Below, in pieces: positions 19,101-26,978 of a stretch of 64,000 nt of DNA. The notes beneath the pieces were generated by a model that ran no database searches, was not told the origin of the DNA, and worked only from the letters and a program-made list of their open reading frames with translations. The translations under genes were made by a program, and so were the position numbers. The stretch lies in the NCBI RefSeq assembly GCF_963664735.1, contig NZ_OY761553.1:573303-637302 (forward strand), in the 5' to 3' direction. The DNA comes from an uncultured Cohaesibacter sp. (lineage in GTDB: Bacteria > Pseudomonadota > Alphaproteobacteria > Rhizobiales > Cohaesibacteraceae). Numbering within the stretch: the stretch's first letter is position 1; every line of letters begins with the position of its first letter.

Positions 19101-21817
19101 CTGAAGCGCGCGCTAGTGCAAACTATGACGAATGGGACTTCACCAATACCTGGTATCAGACTGGCGACATGCGCCCGATCCTGCGCGCTGAAGCTAATGA
19201 AGCCTCGGATGGGGTTATTACCATTGCCAATATGCATCAGATGGCGCTGATCAATGAGGATCTGACCGCTGATTACCTGGTTACCGTTGATATCGACGCC
19301 AGTGAAACGGGGGAGGGCGATGACAGCTCCAGCGTTTGGGGATCCGAGGGCTTTGTTTCTGTTGGTACGAGCAGTTCTAACGCCTTTTCAGGCACCTTTG
19401 ACGGTGGTGGGCACACAATTTCCGACCTGACAATCAATGCGGGCTCTAGCAACACTGTAGGCCTCTTCGGCTATTCAACCGGAACCATTTCCAATATTGG
19501 CTTGATCGACGCTTCGGTTAAGGGAATGTATACTGTTGGTACTCTCGTGGGATATTCGACCGGGGGGGATATAATCAATTCCTATGCTACAGGGTCTGTA
19601 ACAGGATACCAGAATGTAGGTGGTCTTGTTGGCTATTTTGTCAATGGCAATGTCTCGAACAGCTATGCGGATGTGACCGTAACCGCTACGGATTTTTATG
19701 GTGGCGGGCTGGTCGGGTATAATCAAATCAGCACGATTTCTCAGAGTTACGCCTCGGGAGACGTGACGGGAGGATCTTCGCTTGGCGGGCTGGTCGGGAC
19801 TTCTGATACCGGCACGATTTCTCAGAGTTATGCTTCGGGGGACGTGACTGGAGAATATGATGTTGGCGGGCTGGTCGGATACGCAACAGGCATTGGGACA
19901 ATCAAGAATAGTTATGCCTCAGGCTCAGTAACCGCAACAGATTCTTACGGTTCTGCTGGCGGGTTGGTTGGCACGCTCTGGAGCGATGCTGTGATTCAGA
20001 CTAGCTACGCAGTCGGTTCGGTATCAAATACCTCCACACCCACCGCCGCAGGCGGGCTGGTCGGCACATTGCACGGGGGCACAATTCGTGATTCTGTCTG
20101 GGATAAGGAAACGACAGGTCAGTCTTCGTTTGTAGGGCTATTATATTCTGGTACTACCGCAGGCATTGTCGGTCTGACAACTTCCGAGTTTCAGGATACC
20201 GCAAGCTTTATGACCAGTGCTGCAAACTGGGATTTCAATTCGGTCTGGGCGCCATCCAGCAGCGGCTATTACCCTGAACTTTATGCCCTCACACCTGTGG
20301 TTTGGGTTTCGGAAATGGCGACGACCGGCATATATGGCAACTCTACCGGAACTGGCTCTGTGAAAACATCGGCCGGAGGTTCCGACAGTTATGTCTTTGA
20401 CGACGAAAATGATAGTCTCAAATTTGACAGTTACGAGGCTGCCATTGATTCAACTGCATCCGTTGGCACCACGGAAACGACGCTTACAACCGAGAACTCA
20501 ACTGCCAAAAGCTCCAACGGGATCAGCTATCGTGTCTTCTATTATGGAAGCAACGAAGAGACCATTACTCCACGCGCCATTACCGTCTCAGCTAACGACG
20601 TGTCTCGCTCTTACGGCGATGGCAACGGCACTCTGTCTTACACCGTGGGGGGCTTGGGCCTGGTGAATGGCGACACGCTTACCGGAAAGCTATCGTCGAC
20701 TGCCGACAGCACGTCAGGTGTTGGAGACTATGCAATCAAACAAGGCTCGCTTGAGGCGTCCAGCAACTACTCAGTGACCTATAGCGAAGGCACCCTGACC
20801 GTCACACCAAGAGCTATCACTGTCACGGCCGACGGTTTGACCCGAGCCTATGGTGATGGAAATGGAACGCTAACTTATACGGTCGGAGGGAACGGTCTGG
20901 TCAATGGGGATACGCTCACAGGTTCACTTCAGACGTCAGCCAATATTACGTCTGATGTTGGAGAATATGACATTGAAAAAGGATCGGTTCTGGCGTCCAG
21001 CAATTATGAATTGTCCTTTGTGACCGGCACGCTAACGATCCGCCAAAGAGCTATTACAATTACCGCTGATGACCAGCAACACACATACGGCGAGCGTAAT
21101 GATGCCCTATCTTTCTCGATCGGTGGAGAAGGCCGTGTCAAGGGTGATCGTTTTTCTGTGACATTGACAACATATGGTGGCAGTGTCGCCGATGTTGGAA
21201 CCTATTCGATTGATCTGGTAGATCAGTCGTTCTCCAGTAACTACAGTGTTACTTATATCTCAGGCACTGTGACGATCACGCCGCGGGTCATAACCATAAC
21301 GGCAGATGATAAGTCACGTACTTATGGCGAAGATAATGGCACTCTGACCTATACGATTGGTGGAGCTGGCCTCGTCTCTTGGGATAGGCTTTCAGGCTCT
21401 CTGTCAACGACCGCCGATAGTTCTTCAGATGTTGGAACCTATTCGATTGATCAGGGCTCGCTGGCTGCTTCCAGCAATTATCAAGTCGAATCTTATACTG
21501 CGGGCACCCTCACGGTTGTTGCCAGCTCCGTAGAGCCTGGCAAGGATAACGGTGGTGGATCTGATGAGGCCTTCGTCTCTGAGATAACACCTTGGGCTGG
21601 CATTATCCCGCACTTTGACACGTCAATGTCTGGTCCGTCTGGTCCTTCTCATCAGCAAGGCTTTGCCATTCAGCTTAATGGTGCTTCTGAAGGAGGAGAG
21701 CAGGGAGGCCGCACAAGTGATGCGGGCTCGTCTGGAGATGATTTCGAAGCGGATAGCGATCGATCATTTGGAGAAAGTGCCGTTTGTCTGATTAGTGCGG
21801 GCTGTCGCATTAACTAG
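16106..21817 (+). CDS. Large two-partner-secretion adhesin (filamentous-haemagglutinin type) with GLUG and MBG repeats
   Basis: The 1,903-residue protein is a TpsA exoprotein. A long signal region (to about residue 39, TVAFAG) is followed by the haemagglutination-activity/TPS domain with the hallmark NPNG motif (VYLINPNGI) and SAILNRVTG. A beta-helical body follows. Two blocks of GLUG repeats (GGLVGY...) lie at roughly residues 620-970 and 1130-1330, and four MBG-type repeats of about 77 residues (PRAITVSANDV..., each with YGDGNGTL or a variant) span about 1488-1808. The extreme C-terminus has two cysteines (CLISAGC), a feature known from cell-anchored HMW-type adhesins. The matching TpsB gene follows. 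The likely role is a surface adhesin; the ligand is unknown. The ribosome-binding site is weak. Confidence 0.9.
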   Translation: MLVREIVLCPKSSSNTKISKGLLVSLLASTSLALNTVAFAGALPVGANVAAGKVRVSTSGSAMTITQGTDKAIVNWNGFSIGQNNSVEFVQPSRSSAILNRVTGTTSSTIAGSLSANGQVYLINPNGIAITSTGTVKVGGGFVASTLDILDDDFLDGTLSFSGDGSSAGVTNEGIITIGRGGYAALMGGTVKNDGLIAVPLGSIGLGSGEQATLDLSGDGFMQVSVPTADGAEGDGALVENSGSISANGGTVVMKAATARNTARQAINMDGFVEANTVSGRDGAITFGGGAGGTVKVSGTVKATAKAETGGSIEITGNEVALSGATIDASGAAGGGSVKIGGDWHGEGDVQTASTTTVDENTSISADATVDGDGGDIVVWSNDLTSFSGTISALGAGSGDGGDAEVSGKAVLDYQGFADLSSENGAYGTLLLDPYNITITDDASAGSSFTASEDDSTLSVDTLESALASANVVVSTGSEGTQDGNITVASDVSWSADTRLTLNAENNIYINADITASGDAASLSMNYGGDYSIGTGASITLSGANASLYLKGTAYTLIHSLEDLDNIDNTGLSGRYALAEDLDATDETYDNSLVGENYGTFTGTFAGLGHTISNLTIDAENRSYVGLFYFTSGATIRDFGLVGGTISAYGYGGGLVGWASYGTISNSYVTSAINSGEHSGGLVGYAIGVTISNSYATGDVTGANYTGGLVGYAKGATITDSYATGDVTGADYTGGLVGYASNGTITDSYATGDVTSSDAQVGGLVGQSNGIITGSYATGNVTGGYQVGGLVGRHGVETISDSYATGTVTATSDYIGGLVGFEAGGTIETSFANGDVSGGDLVGGLVGFFSNNGSIDRSYATGDVSGVKDVGGLVGNVSVSTISNSYATGDVDGTEEVGGLIGYVYGEDSIISYTYATGDVDGTTNVGGLVGEAYYYSPISYSYASGAVTGTENVGGLVGELSQSTLSYSYWDMDTTGQSGAFGEQIYGTVTSVYGLTTAEARASANYDEWDFTNTWYQTGDMRPILRAEANEASDGVITIANMHQMALINEDLTADYLVTVDIDASETGEGDDSSSVWGSEGFVSVGTSSSNAFSGTFDGGGHTISDLTINAGSSNTVGLFGYSTGTISNIGLIDASVKGMYTVGTLVGYSTGGDIINSYATGSVTGYQNVGGLVGYFVNGNVSNSYADVTVTATDFYGGGLVGYNQISTISQSYASGDVTGGSSLGGLVGTSDTGTISQSYASGDVTGEYDVGGLVGYATGIGTIKNSYASGSVTATDSYGSAGGLVGTLWSDAVIQTSYAVGSVSNTSTPTAAGGLVGTLHGGTIRDSVWDKETTGQSSFVGLLYSGTTAGIVGLTTSEFQDTASFMTSAANWDFNSVWAPSSSGYYPELYALTPVVWVSEMATTGIYGNSTGTGSVKTSAGGSDSYVFDDENDSLKFDSYEAAIDSTASVGTTETTLTTENSTAKSSNGISYRVFYYGSNEETITPRAITVSANDVSRSYGDGNGTLSYTVGGLGLVNGDTLTGKLSSTADSTSGVGDYAIKQGSLEASSNYSVTYSEGTLTVTPRAITVTADGLTRAYGDGNGTLTYTVGGNGLVNGDTLTGSLQTSANITSDVGEYDIEKGSVLASSNYELSFVTGTLTIRQRAITITADDQQHTYGERNDALSFSIGGEGRVKGDRFSVTLTTYGGSVADVGTYSIDLVDQSFSSNYSVTYISGTVTITPRVITITADDKSRTYGEDNGTLTYTIGGAGLVSWDRLSGSLSTTADSSSDVGTYSIDQGSLAASSNYQVESYTAGTLTVVASSVEPGKDNGGGSDEAFVSEITPWAGIIPHFDTSMSGPSGPSHQQGFAIQLNGASEGGEQGGRTSDAGSSGDDFEADSDRSFGESAVCLISAGCRIN
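18060..20060 (+). repeat. Tandem GLUG-motif coding repeats inside the adhesin
   Basis: Repeats of roughly 25-27 codons, each encoding a GGLVG core and a SYATGDV-like strand, occur in two blocks (about 18060-19010 and 19555-20060) separated by a non-repetitive insert. They form part of the adhesin's solenoid; DNA identity between units is partial, so they are old protein repeats rather than a fresh array. Confidence 0.85.
20565..21525 (+). repeat. Four MBG-type coding repeats near the adhesin C-terminus
   Basis: Four successive units of about 77-80 codons start with (T)PRAITV/QRAITI/PRVITI, followed by a YGD/YGE turn, an LVNGD-like segment and a SSNYxV...GTLT(V/I) end. This pattern matches MBG domains of bacterial adhesins, which act as spacer modules between surface and tip. 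Confidence 0.85.
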
Positions 21818-21889
21818 GCTTTGGACCTCAATAGTGAATTTTTGATGTAATTATTCCGCTATGGCGCAAGAGAGTAGAAAGTTTTCTAA

Positions 21890-23635
21890 ATGTCTGATCG
21901 GGTTATGAAATACTCTTCGTTACTGGTATTTGGTTTTGGGCTTGCTTGCGCGGGTATAAGCCAGTCAGCTCAGGCGCAAACTGCGGGGCAGTTGGTGCGG
22001 AATAGTTATGCGCCTTCTGTTGTTCGATCAGTGCCGGGCGGCTTGCAGTTGATGGCGTCGACAGCGCATGAGGCACCAGAGGGGGCGGAGTTGCTCTCCG
22101 TGACACCCTCGGACCTTGAGGTCGAAGGCGGTTTGGCAACCATGCAGAAGGCGACCTCTGAGATTGCCGCGAGCATTAAAGGCAAACGTGTGACGGGGGC
22201 CGAGCTATTTGCCAAAGCGCATGAGTTGGAAGTTGCCTACGCGCGGGCCGGGTATCTTTTGGTTCGTGTGAGCATACCGCCGCAAACCGTCAGAAATGGA
22301 GCGCCTTTTAAACTCTCGGTGATCAATGGGCGCGTTTCCTCTATCGATACCTCTGCTGTTCCGGAAAAAGTGCGCGAGCGTGTTCGCTCTCTACTTGAAC
22401 CTCTTGTGGGCAAAACGAGTTTGAGCAGGCGTGAGCTGGAGCGTCGGTTGCTTCTGGCTGGCGATACAAGTGGTGTCCGTTTGAAATCTGCGCTCAAGGC
22501 GGGTGATGTCTTCGGTTCAACCAGCATCGTTGTTGAAGCGAAATATAGCCCTGTTCGCGTGATTTCTTCCGTCAATAATTCCTTGTCAGATGAGATGGGA
22601 ACATATTCGGTTGATCTGGGAGTGGATTTCAATTCGCTGTTCGGGTTGGGTGAAGTTGCCTATTTGCGACTTGGAGGGTATCCGGGCGGTGAGAACGGAT
22701 CTGTGTTTGACGAATATCCTCGAAACCGACAGGCTGTCGTAGGCGTTACCGTTCCCTTGGGGACCGATGGCTGGTGGGTGAATGCCGAAGCGGTTGATAG
22801 CCGGACCCATCCAACCTCCGATCTTGGCTATACGATGCTCGATCACTACCAAAAACTTACCGGTAGTGTGGGATATCACTGGGTCAGAGGTCGTCAATTC
22901 AATACCTCTTCCTTGCTGACTTTTGAAATGGCCTCCGAAAAGCAGACCATTGATGTCGCTGGAGCTAAATCTGCGTTCAGCGAAGATCAATTACGGATTA
23001 TCCGTTTCGGTCAATCTGCGAGCCTGTATGATCCTTGGGGGGGACTGTTCTCCGCCTCAGCGGTTGCATCCTTCGGCCTTGACGCTCTTGGTGCTAGACA
23101 GGGGACAACGGCTCTTCCTCTTTCCCGAGATGGCGCAGAGCCGGATTTCAGCAAGTTAGCTGTCGATGTTAACTATAAGAAAGCAGCTTTACAGAACAGG
23201 ATTAACTTTTCTTTTGCTGCTGCGGCTCAGACGTCTTTTGGAGAAGCCCTTGTTTCTTCAGAGCAGCTGACCCTGTCTGGTCGGGATTGGCTTTCGGCAT
23301 TTGATGCAGGTGATATCGTCGGTGATAGCGGCGTTGTTGCGCGAGGCGAAGTGTCTTACCCCGTCACTATGCCTTTGTTGTCAGGGCTAGAGGGTGTCCA
23401 AACGGTTGTTTCCCCTTATCTGCATGCTGAAGCAGGTGCCGCAAAACTTGAGCAGGCTACAGCTTTGGAAAACAAATGGACGCGCGCCTATTCCGTTGGG
23501 GCCGGTTTGCGTCTGGCTTTGGGTAAAATGGATAGCAATATCGCAACGTCGTTGGTTCTGGAATATGCTCACGGTGAGGCGACAGGACTGGATGAAAAAG
23601 ATCGGTTCAATTTTGCACTGACCTCCCAATTCTGA
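21890..23635 (+). CDS. TpsB outer-membrane transporter (ShlB/FhaC/HecB family)
   Basis: The 581-residue product has a signal peptide (ending near AQAQT), a polypeptide-transport POTRA region (about residues 75-225: ELEVAYARAGYLLVRVSIPPQ, FKLSVINGRV) and a C-terminal 16-strand barrel ending in Phe (FNFALTSQF). TpsB proteins recognise the TPS domain of their partner in the periplasm and pass it through the outer membrane. The gene begins 72 bases after the adhesin stop, so the pair is a canonical two-partner system. The typical VRGY motif is not clear to me, which slightly lowers certainty on subfamily. Confidence 0.9.
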   Translation: MSDRVMKYSSLLVFGFGLACAGISQSAQAQTAGQLVRNSYAPSVVRSVPGGLQLMASTAHEAPEGAELLSVTPSDLEVEGGLATMQKATSEIAASIKGKRVTGAELFAKAHELEVAYARAGYLLVRVSIPPQTVRNGAPFKLSVINGRVSSIDTSAVPEKVRERVRSLLEPLVGKTSLSRRELERRLLLAGDTSGVRLKSALKAGDVFGSTSIVVEAKYSPVRVISSVNNSLSDEMGTYSVDLGVDFNSLFGLGEVAYLRLGGYPGGENGSVFDEYPRNRQAVVGVTVPLGTDGWWVNAEAVDSRTHPTSDLGYTMLDHYQKLTGSVGYHWVRGRQFNTSSLLTFEMASEKQTIDVAGAKSAFSEDQLRIIRFGQSASLYDPWGGLFSASAVASFGLDALGARQGTTALPLSRDGAEPDFSKLAVDVNYKKAALQNRINFSFAAAAQTSFGEALVSSEQLTLSGRDWLSAFDAGDIVGDSGVVARGEVSYPVTMPLLSGLEGVQTVVSPYLHAEAGAAKLEQATALENKWTRAYSVGAGLRLALGKMDSNIATSLVLEYAHGEATGLDEKDRFNFALTSQF

Positions 23636-23727
23636 GCGCAGTTTTTACGATATTCAATCGTACAGATCCCCGCATTGCGGTGTCGTTACCGATGCCGTGG
23701 CGAAATGACAACTTAGGAAGTATTTTT

Positions 23728-24378
23728 ATGAATGGCCATTTTCTGAGTCTTTGCTCAGTAGAAAACAAAATTTCAGCTTTTTTGAAGCCGACCATGTTTG
23801 CCGCTGTTGCTGGCTTGTTGTTTGCATGTTTGGCTCCTGCCTCTTTTGCGGCTCAGCAAACACCAAAGGCCAAGCCTGAAATACCGAGCGATCCGGCAGA
23901 GACCACTGCAACATATGGCAATTGGGTTTTGCGCTGCGTATCCATTCCAACAAACGACGATGCTCCAAACAGCCAAGCGCAAAAGCTGAACAAATCCTGT
24001 GAGATTGTTCAAACGATTAAAGTGAAGGGGCATGCCGAACCCATTGCTCAGCTGGCGCTAGGTCGTCTGCCAAACAGTGATTCTTTGGTCATGACTGCTG
24101 TTCTGCCGGTCAATGTTTCTATTCCCGGCTCCGTCTCTGTTGCTTCTACAGAGGGCGCAGACAAGGCAAAGGAGCTGATTTTGCCATTGCAGTGGGCACG
24201 CTGTGCGGGGCCAGCTTGTTTTGCTGTTGCAACTCCAAAATCGGAAAAATTGGTTCAACTACGTAAGGCATCGGTAGGTAAGCTGGAATTCGTCGATGCA
24301 AATAGCCGTATCGTTGGTATTCCCCTTTCCTTCGCAGGACTGGATCAGGCGCTTAATGCGTTACAAAAGGCTGAGTAG
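23728..24378 (+). CDS. Invasion-associated locus B (IalB)-family periplasmic protein
   Basis: The 216-residue product from ATG 23728 (AGGAAG upstream) has a signal peptide ending near SFAAQ and the family pattern YGNWVLRC near residue 57, followed by C-x(n)-C pairs (CEIVQ, CAGPACF) as in IalB. IalB was named in Bartonella for erythrocyte invasion, but homologues are widespread in free-living Rhizobiales where the role is unknown. It lies less than 100 bases after tpsB and may be co-transcribed with the secretion pair. The frame is open further upstream but without a ribosome-binding site. Confidence 0.8.
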   Translation: MNGHFLSLCSVENKISAFLKPTMFAAVAGLLFACLAPASFAAQQTPKAKPEIPSDPAETTATYGNWVLRCVSIPTNDDAPNSQAQKLNKSCEIVQTIKVKGHAEPIAQLALGRLPNSDSLVMTAVLPVNVSIPGSVSVASTEGADKAKELILPLQWARCAGPACFAVATPKSEKLVQLRKASVGKLEFVDANSRIVGIPLSFAGLDQALNALQKAE

Positions 24379-24909
24379 ATTTTAGGCTTTTTGGTTTCAA
24401 ATTCGGGTCTTGTGGTTGATTGGGAACCCTTGAGGGGCGTTCTCTTATGGCCGCAACAGTTCTGTTTTTGCTGCCGTGCCTGTACGCCCAAACATGAGCA
24501 AGACACGGCTTTTCATAGGAAAATTTCCTCTTGAGAAGCCGTGGTCTGAAAATGATTGTTGGAGCTGGACTGGGTTTCGATACAGATCAGTGTAGCGGCT
24601 CTGGTGCTCGTTTTGCTCGGTAATGCAGTAGACCAGTCGTCTGGAAAATTCGCCCGTTCCGTCCGGGGTGCCCTTAAGAGTTGCCTCAGATCCAGACATG
24701 TCTTTGCGCTCATTTCCCGCTTCTATTGGGACGTCGATATATATCTTCGTCTACCGTTATTTTCCTTCGTAAGTTTTTGTGTGATACAGAGTTAGGCGCT
24801 TGAGGCGCATGCTCTTCCTGTTATCCTTGGGCAGAATTACGCTGAATTTATGCATTTATTTTCTGCTATATTGGCCAGTACCAGTTTATGAAATGAGGAA
24901 ATATTTTTT
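24379..24909. other. Intergenic stretch with one large inverted repeat, no convincing gene
   Basis: About 530 bases. Small overlapping frames on both strands lack ribosome-binding sites and family features. The main structure is an imperfect inverted repeat at 24504-24543. Confidence 0.5.
24504..24543. repeat. 40-base imperfect inverted repeat (hairpin)
   Basis: The arms begin CACGGCTTTTCA and end TTGAGAAGCCGTG, with an inner GGAAA/TTTCC stem, giving a long hairpin with few mismatches. No T-run follows, so it is not a normal terminator. Confidence 0.6.
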
Positions 24910-26808
24910 ATGAATTCTTCATTGTCGCTTTTTTCTGATGAGAATAATTCAATTACTGTCTATTTTGCCGATGTTGATACAACATCTGAAGAATGCTTCG
25001 TTCTTTTTTCGTTTAGAGATGAAAAGGCTCTCAACTCAAAAGTGGGAGGCACAGATCCCCTGCTCAGGGCGGGGTTTGATGTTATTTGTGTGCAATCGAG
25101 TTGTGACGATTGGCATCAAAATATCTATCCCAACGAAATCGAAAAAATCAGAATTTTCATCAATGAAAACTACTCTTCGGCAAAAGGATATGGCTCATCA
25201 ATGGGCGCTTTTGCTGCGATTTTATATGCGAAAGCGCTTAATCTAAAAGCTGTCCTGGCCCTTAGTCCTCAATATACCATCAGTGAATCTTTTGATCGGC
25301 GCTGGCGTTTATATGATGAGAAGATCGAATGGCGGTATCGGATGGATGCTGCGCTCCAATATGATGGAGAAATCAACATCATATATGATCCAGTTGATCT
25401 GGATGGAGTTCATTTTCAGCTTTTCAAAGAGAATTTCAAATCAGCAAATGTGTTTGGCTATGATATCAAATATGTTTCTCATGCAACGGTCTATTATTTC
25501 AAAGACAGCGGGAAGCTCAAGGAACTGCTTTTATCATTTGCTCATAACAAATTGACGATTCCGAAAGTCGACAGAAAGGTCAACAAGACGTATCGAAGGG
25601 CATTGTGTTTGCTGCTTGAAAAGAGAAACAAGCCGCGCATGGCCAAGGCTGTCATTCTTAAATCCATCGAATTGGGGGACGACAGTAATTCGACATATCG
25701 ACTCGCCTGCAATTTTTGTAATCGGTTGAAAGACTATGAGGGGGCCGTTTATTACGCGAGGCTCGCAGTCGATGCAAATGACAACAATGAATTTAGCCGA
25801 ATCAATCAAATAGAGAATTTGGCCAACATGCTGCGACTAGCCGGGAAACTGGATGCTGCCTGTGAGGTTATTGACGAGCTCTTGTCAAGTGATGAGTCGC
25901 TATTGACGGCTCATATAGTCAAGGCCAACATTTTGTTGGGCCAGCAGAAATTCGAGCAAGCCAAGACGACGGTTTTAAAATCCCTTGAATTGGGTGATGA
26001 ACGCTATCTTTCATATCAATTGGCGAGCAATATTTGCAGTCGGCTGAAAGATTATGAGGGGGCTGTTTTCTATGCAAAGCTTGCAGTTGAGGCAAACGAC
26101 AATAGTGCGGTAAGTCGCGACAATCAAAAAGAGAATCTGGCAAATATGCTTCGTTTGGCCGGGAGACCGGATGCTGCCAGTGAGGTAATCGACGAGCTCT
26201 TGTCTCGCGACGAGACACGATTGACGGCTCTCGTTGCGAAGGCAAATATTCTGTTTGGCAAGCAAGATTTTCAAGATGCAAAAGCTGCGATTCTAAGAGC
26301 CATTGAATTGGGTGACGAGCGTAATGGCACATATCGATTAGCCAGCAATGTCTGCAATCGGTTGCAAGATTATGAGGGGGCCATTTTCTTCGCTAAGCTC
26401 GCTGTCGATGCTCGTGACAATAGTGAATTAACGCGCTGTAATCACAAGGAGAATTTAGCTAACTCGCTTCGTTTGGCCGGGAGACCGGATGCTGCCAGTG
26501 AGGTAATCGACGAGCTCTTGTCCCGTGATGAGACGCGGTTGACGGCATATATAGCCAAGGCGAATATTTTATTTGGTCAGCAAAAACTCGAAGAAGCCAA
26601 GATAACTGTTTTAAAATCCATAGAACTGGGTGATGCCCGTCATCTTACTTACAGGTTGGCCAGCAATATTTGCAATCGAATGAAAGATTATGAGGGGGCC
26701 GTTTTCTACGCCAGGCTTGCTGTTGAAGCGAAGGATAATAGCGAAGCGAGTCGTAAGGGACATCAAGCTAATTTGGAAAATGTGAAAAGACTGGCAGGCC
26801 AGATTTAG
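24910..26808 (+). CDS. Protein with alpha/beta-hydrolase-like N-terminus and tandem TPR-like repeats
   Basis: I do not recognise a named family. The first 200 residues look like an alpha/beta-hydrolase fold with the nucleophile-elbow-like GSSMG (YGSSMGAFAAILYAKAL) and later D and H candidates (IIYDPVDLDGVHF, YVSHATVYY). From about residue 225 to the end come helical repeats of about 106 residues (LEL/IELGDxRxxTYRLASNxCNR..., DYEGAVFYAKLAVEA, ENLANMLRLAGRPDAASEVIDELLS), each resembling three TPR units. There is no signal peptide. It follows the adhesin block on the same strand. A role in modifying or handling surface polymers would be a guess. Confidence 0.65.
   Translation: MNSSLSLFSDENNSITVYFADVDTTSEECFVLFSFRDEKALNSKVGGTDPLLRAGFDVICVQSSCDDWHQNIYPNEIEKIRIFINENYSSAKGYGSSMGAFAAILYAKALNLKAVLALSPQYTISESFDRRWRLYDEKIEWRYRMDAALQYDGEINIIYDPVDLDGVHFQLFKENFKSANVFGYDIKYVSHATVYYFKDSGKLKELLLSFAHNKLTIPKVDRKVNKTYRRALCLLLEKRNKPRMAKAVILKSIELGDDSNSTYRLACNFCNRLKDYEGAVYYARLAVDANDNNEFSRINQIENLANMLRLAGKLDAACEVIDELLSSDESLLTAHIVKANILLGQQKFEQAKTTVLKSLELGDERYLSYQLASNICSRLKDYEGAVFYAKLAVEANDNSAVSRDNQKENLANMLRLAGRPDAASEVIDELLSRDETRLTALVAKANILFGKQDFQDAKAAILRAIELGDERNGTYRLASNVCNRLQDYEGAIFFAKLAVDARDNSELTRCNHKENLANSLRLAGRPDAASEVIDELLSRDETRLTAYIAKANILFGQQKLEEAKITVLKSIELGDARHLTYRLASNICNRMKDYEGAVFYARLAVEAKDNSEASRKGHQANLENVKRLAGQI
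25640..26800 (+). repeat. Direct coding repeats of about 318 bases
   Basis: About three and a half units. The last full units share over 50 consecutive identical bases (compare 26152 onward with 26470 onward, 318 bases apart), while the earlier unit is more diverged. This indicates recent unit duplication or gene conversion. Confidence 0.75.
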
Positions 26809-26920
26809 AAAACTACCGGTGCTGACTGAGGTGGTAATGGGCTTATCTCAGAGATCTACTCTGGGGCTTCTCTTTTCATCCGATGGTGGATGGCTTTAGG
26901 GGTGCTGCGTCCTGCAAAAT

Positions 26921-26946
26921 GGCGTGAAGATTGAGATCTTCACGCC
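26921..26946 (-). terminator. Hairpin downstream of the membrane-protein gene
   Basis: GGCGTGAAGAT and ATCTTCACGCC form a perfect eleven-pair stem with the loop TGAG. On the minus strand ATTTTG follows, so it is a probable terminator for the gene ending at 26979. Confidence 0.6.
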
Positions 26947-26978
26947 TTGTGTTATCCGTTTTGCTTTGTTGATGTGGC

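Noticed and set aside
18060-21525. CRISPR-like or non-coding tandem repeat array
   Set aside because: The repeats are in frame within one long reading frame, vary at the DNA level and encode known adhesin modules (GLUG and MBG); there are no constant repeats with unique spacers.
24445-24795. Possible transposase remnant in small overlapping frames
   Set aside because: Neither frame shows a transposase motif, a ribosome-binding site or terminal repeats; coding evidence is too weak.
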